Assembly (NCBI RefSeq): GCF_019668465.1
Contig: NZ_AP024828.1
Location: forward strand, 186,001 to 250,000
Source of the DNA: Mycobacterium senriense
Lineage (GTDB): Bacteria; Actinomycetota; Actinomycetes; Mycobacteriales; Mycobacteriaceae
Direction: 5' to 3'
DNA length: 64,000 nucleotides
The position numbers and the translations under genes were made by a program. Each line of letters begins with the position of its first letter. Positions within the stretch are counted from its first letter, which is position 1. Shown here piece after piece: positions 7,576 to 15,882 of the stretch. The notes beneath the pieces were generated by a model, which saw nothing but the letters and a program-made list of their open reading frames with translations, did not search any database and was not told the origin of the DNA.

Positions 7576-8346
7576 TTAGATGCGGCCGGCCATGAAGCCG
7601 CCGTCGACGTTGAGAATCGCGCCTGTGACCCAGCTGGCCTGGTCTGAGAGCAGATAGGTGACGGCGTTGGCGACGTCAGCTGGGGTGCCGACTCGTCCCA
7701 GGGGATGAAGCGGTGCGAAAGCGTCAAGCGTGGCGTCGATCTCGTCCTTCGGTAACCACCGCTCGAGGGCGGGGGTCTTGACGGCGGCCGGTGCCACCGC
7801 GTTGACCCGAATCTGATGCGCGGCAAGCTCGATGGCCAAGTTATGGGTGAGCGCGTGCAGCCCGGCTTTTTGCATCGAGTGCCCACACGATGGGGTTTGA
7901 CCGATGGCCTGGTGCGCCCACATGCTGCCGATGTTGACGATGGAGCCGCCCTCCCCACGGGCGATCATGCCCTCAACGACGGTCTGCGTCAGGAAGAACA
8001 GGGCATAGTTGAGCTCCATGAACGAGTCGTAGAACTGCTCGTCGTACTCGAGAAACGGCTTGGGGTCGAAGATTCCGGCCGAGTTGACCAACAGAGTCGC
8101 GTCGCTGTGATCCTCGGAGAGCGCGCGCCGGACATCCGCTATCGCAGCGCGATCCGTCAGCTCGGCGGCGAGGCCCCAGGCTTCGCCGCGCTGGCTCGTC
8201 AGCTGAGTGACGGTGTCGTCGACACGCGCTTTCGAGCGTCCGACGATGACCGCGCTCCCGCCGTGATCGACGATGTCGATCGCGACCTGCCGGCCCATAC
8301 CGGCACTGCCGCCGACAACGATGACCTTCTTGCCCTCGAAATGCAT
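7576..8346 (-). CDS. SDR-family protein lacking the catalytic tyrosine
   Basis: This 256-residue protein has the classical SDR layout: cofactor motif [22 protein letters not shown] in place of NNAG, catalytic-serine strand VNIGSMWA, and a C-terminal [21 protein letters not shown] followed by [13 protein letters not shown]. At the active site the usual Y-x3-K reads HSMQK (within [13 protein letters not shown]), so the tyrosine is replaced by histidine. The lysine, serine and Asn positions remain. It may be inactive, use another acid, or act non-catalytically. It is the first gene of the minus-strand four-gene cluster; the promoter should lie in 8347-8684, which holds a perfect 12-bp palindrome. 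Confidence 0.82.
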   Translation of the reverse strand: MHFEGKKVIVVGGSAGMGRQVAIDIVDHGGSAVIVGRSKARVDDTVTQLTSQRGEAWGLAAELTDRAAIADVRRALSEDHSDATLLVNSAGIFDPKPFLEYDEQFYDSFMELNYALFFLTQTVVEGMIARGEGGSIVNIGSMWAHQAIGQTPSCGHSMQKAGLHALTHNLAIELAAHQIRVNAVAPAAVKTPALERWLPKDEIDATLDAFAPLHPLGRVGTPADVANAVTYLLSDQASWVTGAILNVDGGFMAGRI

Positions 8347-8684
8347 ATGCGGGTTCCCTTCCTATTCCTCCAGACGACTCCGACCGGACCGCCGCTCGTC
8401 GCATCGGCAACGCGTACCGGCCTGAGCCAGGGCGCCTGGCGAACGGGATGGCAATCCCGCCCTGTCCTAGTCCTACTGAGACTGCAGCCAGGCGGGGTGA
8501 GCTGTCATCACCCCCACCACCTATTCACCCGGGTGAGCAATGCGCCGCCGTGCAGAGTGCATGGATTATGTTGCGCGATAGTTAGTTTGGTGGCCTAAAT
8601 GAAGTTACGTTGAATGGCGCGCCATCTGCTTTGCGAGACCTGGATTGTTCGCCCTCCATCGGAAATCAGCGTCGAATCAGGGCC
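8347..8684. other. Intergenic region between divergent genes
   Basis: This 338-bp region separates the minus-strand SDR/cupin cluster from the plus-strand Cys-rich gene. No coding frame is convincing. Visible elements are a perfect 12-bp palindrome at 8525-8536 and an AT-richer patch at about 8565-8605, the likely promoter zone of the plus-strand gene. Confidence 0.5.
8525..8536. promoter_or_regulatory. Perfect 12-bp palindrome, candidate operator
   Basis: TCACCCGGGTGA is a perfect inverted repeat without spacer, about 180 bp upstream of the SDR start (8346) and 150 bp upstream of the Cys-rich gene. Two more CACC cores lie just left of it. It could be an operator for either divergent unit; no regulator gene is adjacent. 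Confidence 0.35.
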
Positions 8685-8936
8685 ATGGCGCGTACGCTGA
8701 GCGATATGGTCAAGACCAAGACCAAGACCAAGGTCTGCGTACATTGCGGCCATACGTTCGATCCGAACGACCGATGGCGTGACCTGTCTGATCCGGAATG
8801 GCTTCCGGCCGCATCAGCCTATTGTTCGCATGATTGTAGCGACCGGTTCCATTGCGAAATGGGGCATTGCTGCTCGACGCACGCGAAGGAGAAGGCTCGG
8901 CGCGAAGCCGCCAAGGCGCGCCCCGCCGACGGCTAG
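8685..8936 (+). CDS. Small Cys/His-rich probable zinc-binding protein
   Basis: This 83-residue protein contains CVHCGHTFDPNDRW, then YCSHDCSDRFHCEMGHCC and STHAKEKARREAAKARP. There are seven cysteines and several histidines in C-x2-C and C-x3-C arrangements, as in treble-clef or FYVE-like zinc ribbons, followed by a basic tail. It is probably a small nucleic-acid- or protein-binding zinc protein; the family is not recognised. Start is uncertain: ATG 8685 and ATG 8706 are both in frame. It ends 16 bp before the convergent mmpL gene. Confidence 0.6.
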   Translation: MARTLSDMVKTKTKTKVCVHCGHTFDPNDRWRDLSDPEWLPAASAYCSHDCSDRFHCEMGHCCSTHAKEKARREAAKARPADG

Positions 8937-8952
8937 GAGGGCATAGCGGACT

Positions 8953-11889
8953 CTACGTCTGCGGGCCCGACCCAGCCCCGTGCCGCGGGTGGTACAAGAG
9001 AGCGCGAACCAGCGGGCGCGGCCCCACGGACCGAAGCATCTGGCTGGCCGGTCGTACGCGTACCCGCTTCGGCCACCAGAACCAGCGTCCCATCACCGTC
9101 ATGATCGACGGCGTGATGAGCGATCGGACGACGAAGGTGTCGAACAACAGGCCGATACCGATCGTCGTGCCGAATTGGCCGATCGCCCGGAGATCGCTGG
9201 TGATCATCGTGGCCATGGTCACGGCGAACACCACACCGGCGGCAGTCACCACCGGGCCGGTCACACCCATGCCGCGGATGAGTCCCGTTTTCAGGCCCGC
9301 TCCGATCTCTTCCTCGATCCGGGACACCAGCATCAGGTTGTAATCGGATCCCACCGCCAGGAGCACGATCAACGCGAATTCGGTTGCCACCCAGTGCAAC
9401 TGGAAGTTACCAAGGTGCTGCCAGATCAGCGTCGAGAATCCGAAGGCGGCCCCCAACGACAACACGATGGTGCCGACGATGACACCCGCTGCGACCAAAG
9501 CGCGGGTGACGATCACCATGATGATGAAGATGAGCACGATCGAGGCCACCCCGGCGATCATCAGGTCGTACTTGGCTCCGTTGGCGATGTCGTAAAACGT
9601 CGCGGCCGTACCGCCGAGGTAGATGTCGGCATTCTCCAGCGAGGTGAGTTTCAGCGCCTCCTTGGCTGCTTGGCGCTCCTGATCGACGGACGCGATTCCC
9701 TTTGTCGTCGCCGGATCCACTGCGTGAGTGATGATGAAGCGAGCGGCCTTGCCGTCCGGCGACACCATCAAGCTCAACCCCAGCAAGAAGTCTGGGTTCT
9801 GGAAGATCTCGGGCGGCAGGTAGAACAGGCTCTCCACCTGAGAGTCGTTGAAGGACTTGCCCATCACGGCGTTTGTGTCGGTCAGCCGGTCGAACTGATC
9901 GATCAGACTGTCGAACGAGCTGTAGATGGTCAGCGTCGTATCCCGGATCGACTTCGTGACGGCGATGTTCTCAGGAATGATCGCCAGCAATTCGCGCGTG
10001 GCGCTAGCCGTGTGGTTGAGGTCGCTGGTGAGAGCGTGGAACTTTTCGGCCAATTGATCGAATCCGTCCAGGGCGTCGAACAGGCTTCGTAGCGACCAGC
10101 AGATCGGGATGTCGTAGCAGTGCTTCTCCCAGTAGAAGTAACTGCGAATCGGTCTCCAGAAGTCATCGAAATCCGCGATATGGTCCCGGATCTCGTCCGT
10201 GATGGCCGCCGTCTCCCCCGTGGTTTTCGAGCTGTCGTCCGCGAAATTAGCGAGCTTCTGGGTCACCTCGTACTGGCGCTCCAACAGGGCGATCTGGGTG
10301 TCGAGGAAACCCGTGATCTTCTTGATGTCGGCGATGCGGTCCTTCAGGTAATTCAAGTTGCTACGGATCGGCGCGCTTTGCACGCTGAGCTGGAACGGAA
10401 TGGATCCGTCTTGAATCGGCGGCCCGAGGGGTCTGGTGATGCTCTGCACCCGTTCGATGCCGGGCACCCGGAAGATGGCACCGGCAATCTTGTCCAGGAC
10501 CAGCATGTCTCTGGGATTGCGCAGATCGTGGTCCGATTCGATCATCAGAAGGTCCGGGTTCAATCGGGCCTGGGTGAAGTGTTGATCGGCCGCGGTGTAC
10601 GCCTTCACCGACGAGGCACTCTCCGGCAGGTAGTACAGGTCGTTGTAGCGCGGAGTGAAGCCCATCAAGCCGATTGCGCCGACGATCGCCAGGATGACCG
10701 AGGTGGCGAGGATGGGCGCAGGCCACCGCACGATGGCGGTCGCCAAACGGCGCCAGCGGGTGTAGTTGAACTCGCGCTTCGGGTCGAACAGGCCGAAGCC
10801 GCTTGCGAACGCGATCAGCGCCGGCGTCAGCGTGACCCCCGCGGCCACCACCACCAGCAGACCCACCGCGCACGGAAACGCGAGCGAACTGAAGTACGGC
10901 AGCCGGGTGAATTTCAGGCAGGCCAGCGCCCCGACGATCGTCAAACCCGAGCCCAGAACCACCTTGGTGACACCGGCGAAGGTGTCGTAGTAGGCGGCTT
11001 CGCGGTCCAGCCCCCGTTCGCGGCCCTCCTGGTAGCGGCCGACCATGAATATCGCGTAGTCGGTCCCCGCCGCGATGGCCAGGGCCGTCAGCAAGTTGAC
11101 CGCGAAGGTCGACAGCCCCATGATGCCGGTTTCGCCGAGCAGCGCCACCACCCCGCGGCCGGTGGCCAGTCCGACGAACAGGATGACCATCGTCAGCAGC
11201 ACCGTGCCGATGGATCGATAGACGAACATCAGCATGATCGCGATGATGATGATGGTGATGATCGTCATCTTGGCCAGGCTTGCATCGCCGACAACGATCG
11301 TGTCGGCGGTCAGGGCTCCCTGACCGGCGACGTAGGCCTTCACCCCCGCCGGCGGCTTCGAGTCCGCGACGATTTTGCGGACCGCGGCAACTGACTTGTC
11401 GCCGATTGCTCCGCCCTGGTCACCGCGCAGATTGACCTGGACATAGGCGGCCTTGTGGTCGTGGCTCTCGACGCCGGAGGACGTGAATCGCTGTCCCCAG
11501 AAATTCAGCGCGTGCTCGACATGCTCGTGGTCCCCCTGCAGCTTTTTGACCAGATCGTCGTAATACCGGTGGGCGTCCTCGCCGAGAGGTTTGTCACCGA
11601 CCAGGGTCACCAGGACGAGGTTGTCGGAGTCGTACTCCTTGAATTTCGCCCCGATGTGCTTCATCCCGGTCACCGAAGGAGCGTCGGATGGCGAAAGCGG
11701 TACCGAGACCTCCTCGGCAACCTTCTCCAACTGTGGGACGAAGACGTTGACACCGACCGCGATCAGCAGCCAGAACACGACGATCGGCAGCGCCAGGACG
11801 CGGATGGTGCGGGCCAGACGTGGTTTGCGCTCAATTTCGGTGCGCTGCGGGACCGGGATTTCGTCGGTGTCGCTCGTATCGTCGGTCAC
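8953..11889 (-). CDS. MmpL-family RND transporter (MmpL4/MmpL5 subtype)
   Basis: This 978-residue inner-membrane transporter has twelve predicted membrane helices in the RND plan: one near residue 30, a periplasmic domain, helices 2-6 around 200-350, a second periplasmic domain, and helices 8-12 near the end. Proton-relay Asp-Tyr pairs are present in both halves (AAGTDYAIFMVGRYQ and AVGSDYNLMLVSRI). The second periplasmic loop has a long helical, coiled-coil-like insertion (about 490-680) including YWEKHCYDIPICWSLRSLFD, typical of MmpL4/MmpL5. That subtype exports siderophores with MmpS partners and can efflux drugs. The start codon overlaps the mmpS stop by 4 bp, so the pair is one operon. 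No regulator gene lies next to it. Confidence 0.93.
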   Translation of the reverse strand: MTDDTSDTDEIPVPQRTEIERKPRLARTIRVLALPIVVFWLLIAVGVNVFVPQLEKVAEEVSVPLSPSDAPSVTGMKHIGAKFKEYDSDNLVLVTLVGDKPLGEDAHRYYDDLVKKLQGDHEHVEHALNFWGQRFTSSGVESHDHKAAYVQVNLRGDQGGAIGDKSVAAVRKIVADSKPPAGVKAYVAGQGALTADTIVVGDASLAKMTIITIIIIAIMLMFVYRSIGTVLLTMVILFVGLATGRGVVALLGETGIMGLSTFAVNLLTALAIAAGTDYAIFMVGRYQEGRERGLDREAAYYDTFAGVTKVVLGSGLTIVGALACLKFTRLPYFSSLAFPCAVGLLVVVAAGVTLTPALIAFASGFGLFDPKREFNYTRWRRLATAIVRWPAPILATSVILAIVGAIGLMGFTPRYNDLYYLPESASSVKAYTAADQHFTQARLNPDLLMIESDHDLRNPRDMLVLDKIAGAIFRVPGIERVQSITRPLGPPIQDGSIPFQLSVQSAPIRSNLNYLKDRIADIKKITGFLDTQIALLERQYEVTQKLANFADDSSKTTGETAAITDEIRDHIADFDDFWRPIRSYFYWEKHCYDIPICWSLRSLFDALDGFDQLAEKFHALTSDLNHTASATRELLAIIPENIAVTKSIRDTTLTIYSSFDSLIDQFDRLTDTNAVMGKSFNDSQVESLFYLPPEIFQNPDFLLGLSLMVSPDGKAARFIITHAVDPATTKGIASVDQERQAAKEALKLTSLENADIYLGGTAATFYDIANGAKYDLMIAGVASIVLIFIIMVIVTRALVAAGVIVGTIVLSLGAAFGFSTLIWQHLGNFQLHWVATEFALIVLLAVGSDYNLMLVSRIEEEIGAGLKTGLIRGMGVTGPVVTAAGVVFAVTMATMITSDLRAIGQFGTTIGIGLLFDTFVVRSLITPSIMTVMGRWFWWPKRVRVRPASQMLRSVGPRPLVRALLYHPRHGAGSGPQT

Positions 11890-12311
11890 GCGGACTTGTC
11901 CAAGCAGGAAACCTGCGCGTCCCGGTTGTTGACCTGTTGTTGGTCGACCAGTTTGCCGTCGACGGTGATGCGGCAGCCGATGGAGGGGCTGTCACCTTGG
12001 GCGACGACGTAGGCGAAGATGCCAGGCATCTCGGCGACGATCGTCTTCGACCACGGCAATGTGGTGAAGTCGGCCTTCTGCGGTAGTGACTCCGCGTCCA
12101 TCCAGTTGACGACCCCGGTCGTCCCGGGCGGTCCAAAGATTTCGTAGATGGCGGTCTTCGCCGCATACGGCGGGGTCGCATCCCGGGGATCTGGCTTGGG
12201 CAGGCCGGGTCCTGGGAACACGCCATTGAGTCGGACCACTGCGACGCCGCCAATGATCAGTGCCACGGCCACAACCAGTGGAACCCATGCCTGCTTGAGA
12301 AGCTTCAGCAC
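11886..12311 (-). CDS. MmpS-family membrane accessory protein
   Basis: This 141-residue protein has an N-terminal membrane anchor (WVPLVVAVALIIGGVAVV, residues 9-26) followed by an extracytoplasmic beta-rich domain with AIYEIFGPPGTTGVVNWMD and a conserved Cys pair (IGCRITVDG and QVSCLDKSA). This is the usual size and shape of MmpS proteins, which assist MmpL transporters in the periplasm. The start is GTG at 12309-12311. The 3' end overlaps mmpL (ATGA), giving translational coupling. Confidence 0.92.
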   Translation of the reverse strand: MLKLLKQAWVPLVVAVALIIGGVAVVRLNGVFPGPGLPKPDPRDATPPYAAKTAIYEIFGPPGTTGVVNWMDAESLPQKADFTTLPWSKTIVAEMPGIFAYVVAQGDSPSIGCRITVDGKLVDQQQVNNRDAQVSCLDKSA

Positions 12312-12786
12312 CGTGCCCCCCGATCAGGAATGCTCGACGGGCTGATATTAAGGCATCTCCTCGCGTGCGCCACGGCTAGCCGAACGCCGTAGCGTTTGAG
12401 TTGATTCCCGGATGGCCGGCAGGCCGACGACGCAGCAGCAGCGGCCAGACATCCTCATCTTTGCTGTGGTGGAGGTGCTGGTGCAGGTAGCGGTGTCGAC
12501 GATGTAGCTGAGCAGCCCCTGCTTCCAACAACATTCACGCTGGAACAGCGTGTGCACCTCTGGATCTCGCAGCCGTCAAACAACACTCGCTTGCAGTGCT
12601 TTGCACGATGAGCTTTCGTCGATCGCGTGAATGGTTACTGCGGAGGGGACGGGCGGGCAATCGACATCGACGACTAAATGCGCACCCCGGCGCACCACAT
12701 CCCTCGCGATCGGCGACATCACCGCCAAAGTTCAACTGGCCCAGGGCTGCCCACGGTGAGCTACTTGTACCCGATGCACGACGTCT
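12312..12786. other. Intergenic region with gene remnant
   Basis: This 475-bp region between mmpS and the secreted-protein gene has no intact gene. It contains a 53-codon hemerythrin-like remnant (12376-12534) and otherwise no structure I can support. The mmpS promoter must lie in the left part. Confidence 0.5.
12376..12534 (-). pseudogene. Hemerythrin-domain remnant
   Basis: On the minus strand a short open stretch of about 52 residues runs from ATG 12532-12534 to TAG 12376-12378. It contains RYLHQHLHHSKDEDVWPLLL, which fits the second HHE motif of mycobacterial hemerythrins (H-H-x4-E-D, then W-P-L-L). The upstream half of a four-helix hemerythrin and the C-terminal helices are missing or out of frame, so this looks like a decayed fragment. 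Confidence 0.45.
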
Positions 12787-13203
12787 TTACTGTGCGTTGC
12801 CCGGAGCCGCCGGGCTGGTGGGAGTTGTCGGTGTCGCAGGACTCGTAGGGCTCGTAGGCCGCACCGGGCTCGTAGGAGTCGTAGGAGTCGTCGGGCTGGT
12901 AGGAGTCGTCGGGCTGGTAGGAGTCGTCGAGCTCGTAGGACTCGTGGGCGCGGGACTCGCAAGGCCAGGGCCTTCGCCACACCAGTCCGCTACATCCTTC
13001 GGGTACTGCTCGAGCGGCGGGGGGCAACGCTGCCCGGGCGGGAAATTGGCGCCGGCGTTGAGCAGATCGCAGGGCACGTAGACCTGCTTGCCCTTGGGAG
13101 TGTTGGTCAGACACTTCGTCGGCGGCGCGCCGTGGGCCGGGACAGGAATGATGGCCGTCGCCAGCACCGCGCAGGCCACCCAAGCAAGACGGCGATACGT
13201 CAT
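12787..13203 (-). CDS. Secreted Thr/Ser/Pro-repeat protein
   Basis: This 138-residue protein has a classical signal peptide (MTYRRLAWVACAVLATAIIP, cleavage after AHG-A). A small domain with four cysteines (KCLTNTP, VPCDLLN, QRCPPPLEQYP, DWCGEG) follows, then a C-terminal tail of about 60 residues built from TSPTTP-type repeats. The cysteine part resembles small secreted mycobacterial proteins of unknown function. The tail is low-complexity and may be O-mannosylated or span the cell wall; this is inference. The tail is encoded by 18-bp tandem repeats, so its length may vary between strains. Confidence 0.75.
   Translation of the reverse strand: MTYRRLAWVACAVLATAIIPVPAHGAPPTKCLTNTPKGKQVYVPCDLLNAGANFPPGQRCPPPLEQYPKDVADWCGEGPGLASPAPTSPTSSTTPTSPTTPTSPTTPTTPTSPVRPTSPTSPATPTTPTSPAAPGNAQ
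12883..12936 (-). repeat. 18-bp tandem repeat in coding sequence
   Basis: Two identical 18-bp units (12883-12900 and 12901-12918, AGGAGTCGTCGGGCTGGT on the plus strand) are followed by a third with two changes (12919-12936). Partial units flank them on both sides. They encode the Thr/Ser/Pro tail of the secreted protein and are prone to slippage. Confidence 0.8.
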
Positions 13204-13357
13204 GAAAGCTCCTCGCTATGCGGTCTCGGGCGTGCACAACGTGACATCGCCGTCGTATGACGATTAAAGCCGCTCACCCCAGGCATAATCCAACCCATGG
13301 GTCTCTTGACGTAGGGCGGCGCCTACCTACTTATCGCTCTGAACAGCACATTCTCTG

Positions 13358-13722
13358 TGGAGCTGCCGGGAATCGAACCCGGGTCCTACGGCATTCCCTC
13401 AAGACTTCTCCGTGCGCAGTTCGCTATGCCTCTACTCGGATCTCCTGGTCACGCGAACAAGCCAGGATGACGATCCCAGTCGCTGTTGGTGTCCCGATGA
13501 GTCCCGCGACCGAACTCATCGGTGGATCCCTCTAGCTGACGCCAGGCTCCGGGTCGAGGGCTTTCCCGGTCTGACGGACTAGCTGTCGCTTAGGCAGCGA
13601 GAGCGTAGTCGCGCTGATGTGAATCGGCGCTTATCTGTTTGCAACGACGCTTACGGTGGTCAGTTGCCTGCACCGGCACGCTTCCCTTGATTCGATGCGC
13701 GAAGTCGAAACCTTTCAGCCCC
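13358..13722 (-). ncRNA. ssrA: Transfer-messenger RNA (tmRNA)
   Basis: The RNA begins GGGGCUGAAAGGUUUCGACUU at 13722 and ends with the T-arm GGGUUCGAUUCCC and acceptor CAGCUCC plus discriminator A at 13358. The seven acceptor pairs form, with one G-U. The tag frame at 13590-13628 encodes ADSHQRDYALAA followed by UAA, the mycobacterial tag. It rescues stalled ribosomes and tags their products for proteolysis, together with SmpB encoded about 3 kb upstream on the same strand. The 3' CCA is not encoded: the genomic bases after the discriminator are CAG. Total length without CCA is 365 nt. Confidence 0.97.
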
Positions 13723-13811
13723 TCGCACCCCGCCGACTTTCGGCAGGAATATCAATGGTACCTGCCTATCAACCAGCGGCAACGCCATTTTCTTCCGCGC
13801 CGTAAGGAGTA

Positions 13812-13835
13812 CCCCCGGCATCGTGACGCCGGGGG
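13812..13835 (-). terminator. Hairpin downstream of the ferritin-like gene
   Basis: Eight-base perfect arms (CCCCCGGC at 13812-13819 and GCCGGGGG at 13828-13835) enclose an 8-nt loop. The hairpin is 24 nt past the stop codon of the minus-strand gene ending at 13859 and upstream of the tmRNA. No uridine run follows, as is common for mycobacterial hairpins. Confidence 0.6.
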
Positions 13836-13858
13836 CACTCTTCTGCACTTGCGATCCG

Positions 13859-14821
13859 CTAGTTGATGCCCACAACCTCTTGGGCGATGGCAGCGACTCG
13901 GGTTTGCGCCGCCGCAACGACGCCCTGCCGGTTCTTGTGCGCCTCTTCATAAGCGATCACGACGCGCACGTCGTCAGGAGCGGTGAGCTCCTTGATCGCG
14001 GCCACCGCGTCGTTCACGTTGAGGTCGTCGTAATTGGCGATGGGCAACTCGGACGCCTCCAGAACGCCAACGGTGGCCCGGCTCGAGTGCAGCGCGTCGG
14101 CGGTCCGGTTCGCGCCTTCGGAGCGGGTGACCCTTTCGGCGGCCCGCAGGGCGGCGCTTTGTGACGCGGACAGTGCCTTCGCCGCGATCTCACTGGCGTT
14201 GCCACCGCGCTTGACCAGGTCGTTGATCGCCGGGCCGGTGGAACGCAGCGCGTCGACCGCGCGGTCGACCCCGCGGGCCGACCAGGCGACCGGCAGGTTG
14301 ACCAGCTTCACCGCGGTGCCGGCGGCCATCTGGATCGGGGTTCGGCGAAGCGCGGCCGGTCCGCCGAGCGCGTCTTCGGCGAGCACGGTGGTCAGCCAGT
14401 CCACGGTTGCGGCGTGCGCGGTGATCAAACGGTCGGCGAGGTCGACAACGTCCTGCCGCTTCGCGGCGACCGCCAGCGCTTTGGTGTAGCGGGCCCGGTC
14501 CAGCAGCTGGTCCTCCAGCGCCAGGTCACCCAGCAGCGCCTCATCGAACGGTTCGGCCTGCTCGGTCAGGGCCTTGACGGCCGCGGCGGCGCGACCCAGG
14601 AAGGGACCGATCACGTCGGGGTACCCACCGAGATCCCGGATCGCCGACTGGATGGCTTCGGCCCTCTCGCGGCCGTTGCCTGCGTTCTGGGACAGCTCGC
14701 GGCGCACCGCGTCGGTGCGTGCCTGGGCGACGCGGGTCTCCGCGATTTGAATCTCGGTGTTGGTCAGATCGAGCAGCGTGCGCAGTTGCGCGAGCAGTCT
14801 CGTGGTGTCGGGTGCGGTCAT
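13859..14821 (-). CDS. Helical protein with ferritin-like N-terminal part
   Basis: This 320-residue protein is almost entirely alpha-helical. Residues about 1-160 (LLAQLRTLLDLTNTEIQIAE, then ALLGDLALEDQLLDRARYTK, then ADRLITAHAATVDWLTTVLA) have the spacing of a ferritin-like four-helix bundle. The E, H and D/E iron-ligand pattern is only partly present, so metal binding is uncertain. Residues about 170-320 are Ala-rich amphipathic helices. A role in iron storage, stress or envelope association is possible but not shown by sequence. A hairpin follows the gene. Confidence 0.65.
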   Translation of the reverse strand: MTAPDTTRLLAQLRTLLDLTNTEIQIAETRVAQARTDAVRRELSQNAGNGRERAEAIQSAIRDLGGYPDVIGPFLGRAAAAVKALTEQAEPFDEALLGDLALEDQLLDRARYTKALAVAAKRQDVVDLADRLITAHAATVDWLTTVLAEDALGGPAALRRTPIQMAAGTAVKLVNLPVAWSARGVDRAVDALRSTGPAINDLVKRGGNASEIAAKALSASQSAALRAAERVTRSEGANRTADALHSSRATVGVLEASELPIANYDDLNVNDAVAAIKELTAPDDVRVVIAYEEAHKNRQGVVAAAQTRVAAIAQEVVGIN

Positions 14822-14988
14822 TTTGGGGGCCTCCTGGCGTTGATGATCGGGGTAGGCGCACAGCGCGCTCTTTTAGTCGCCTACCCGTTCAGCCGCCGCC
14901 AAGACACCTTTGGCGCGAAGGTGTGACATATATCGCTATGCTGGCTCCGCCAGGACCTTGGATCTGTCCAGCGGAACGAAACACTTAG

Positions 14989-15834
14989 TCAGATAACGAA
15001 ATTGAGCCGTTCGACAATGTGCGCCGCGACGTCCCGATCGCCGTCGAGCTCGATGTCCTGGGCCCGGGCGGGACACATCGGGCGGCCACCGGCGAGCCTG
15101 GTGAACTGCAGCCCGTCCAGCCGGATGGTCGCGGTCGGGTCCTGCCCGGCGAAGTCGTCGACGACCACAGCCCGCCCGTCGACGCTGACCCGGATCGTGC
15201 GAGCCAGCGGTCCGGTGAGGTCGAACAGGACGCGGGAACCGTCGGGCGCCTTGGCCAGCTTGCCCACGACGTAGCCCATCGTCGCGGCGATCTCGTCGAC
15301 GGCCAGCGACGCCGCGGGGCCGGCCAGATCGTCGTCGGACGGCGGCCGTTCCAGCGCCACGCGCATGTCTTGTTCGTGCATCCAGCAGTCGAACACGCGA
15401 ATCCGCATGAACCGGCCATAGGAATCCGGGCCCGTCGGGGTCATCGTCACCGCGTCCCACTCCTCGCCGGACAGGCTCGTCAGCGCCTCGCGCCGATCGG
15501 TGGTGATCGCCCTGAAGCTTTCCAGCACGTCGGCGTCGGCCTGCGCGCTCAGATGACGAACCCAGCACTCGTTCATCACGCCGACGTCGTTGCGCACATG
15601 CTCCAGCGTCGAGACGTCGATATCGGGCTGGGGTGCGGCGATGCCGGCGAGGAACGACTCGGTGCCGATCATGTGCGCCACCAAGGCTTTGACGTCCCAG
15701 CCCGGCAACGGGCTCGCCGCGAGCCATTGCGCTTCGGACAACCCGGCCAAAAGCGCGTCGATGTCGTCCCACGCCGCGAAGAGACCGGAGAGCACGGCGG
15801 ACTTGTCGAGTTTGGTGACGGGACGATCGGCCAT
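14989..15834 (-). CDS. DinB/MDMPI-like maleylpyruvate isomerase family protein (Rv3099c-like)
   Basis: This 281-residue protein has an N-terminal DinB-like four-helix domain typical of mycothiol-dependent maleylpyruvate isomerase relatives: WLAASPLPGWDVKALVAHMIG early, and FDCWMHEQDMRVAL near residue 150, supplying the three His-type metal ligands. The C-terminal region (VLFDLTGPLARTIRVSVDGR, then DGLQFTRLAGGR) is the SCP2-like domain usual in this family. These enzymes are thought to use mycothiol for isomerisation or S-conjugation. Its place between ssrA and smpB matches Rv3099c of M. tuberculosis. Confidence 0.85.
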   Translation of the reverse strand: MADRPVTKLDKSAVLSGLFAAWDDIDALLAGLSEAQWLAASPLPGWDVKALVAHMIGTESFLAGIAAPQPDIDVSTLEHVRNDVGVMNECWVRHLSAQADADVLESFRAITTDRREALTSLSGEEWDAVTMTPTGPDSYGRFMRIRVFDCWMHEQDMRVALERPPSDDDLAGPAASLAVDEIAATMGYVVGKLAKAPDGSRVLFDLTGPLARTIRVSVDGRAVVVDDFAGQDPTATIRLDGLQFTRLAGGRPMCPARAQDIELDGDRDVAAHIVERLNFVI

Positions 15835-15882
15835 GGTCAGGATCGTAGGCCGAGCAATCGACAGCAGGCGCCCCGGTAGCCG

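Noticed and set aside
10120..11394. Plus-strand open frame of 424 codons opposite mmpL
   Set aside because: Shadow of the transporter gene: His/Arg/Asp-rich, no membrane or enzyme motif.
13257..13535. Plus-strand open frame across the tmRNA
   Set aside because: Overlaps the 3' half of ssrA, whose RNA structure and tag frame explain the sequence.
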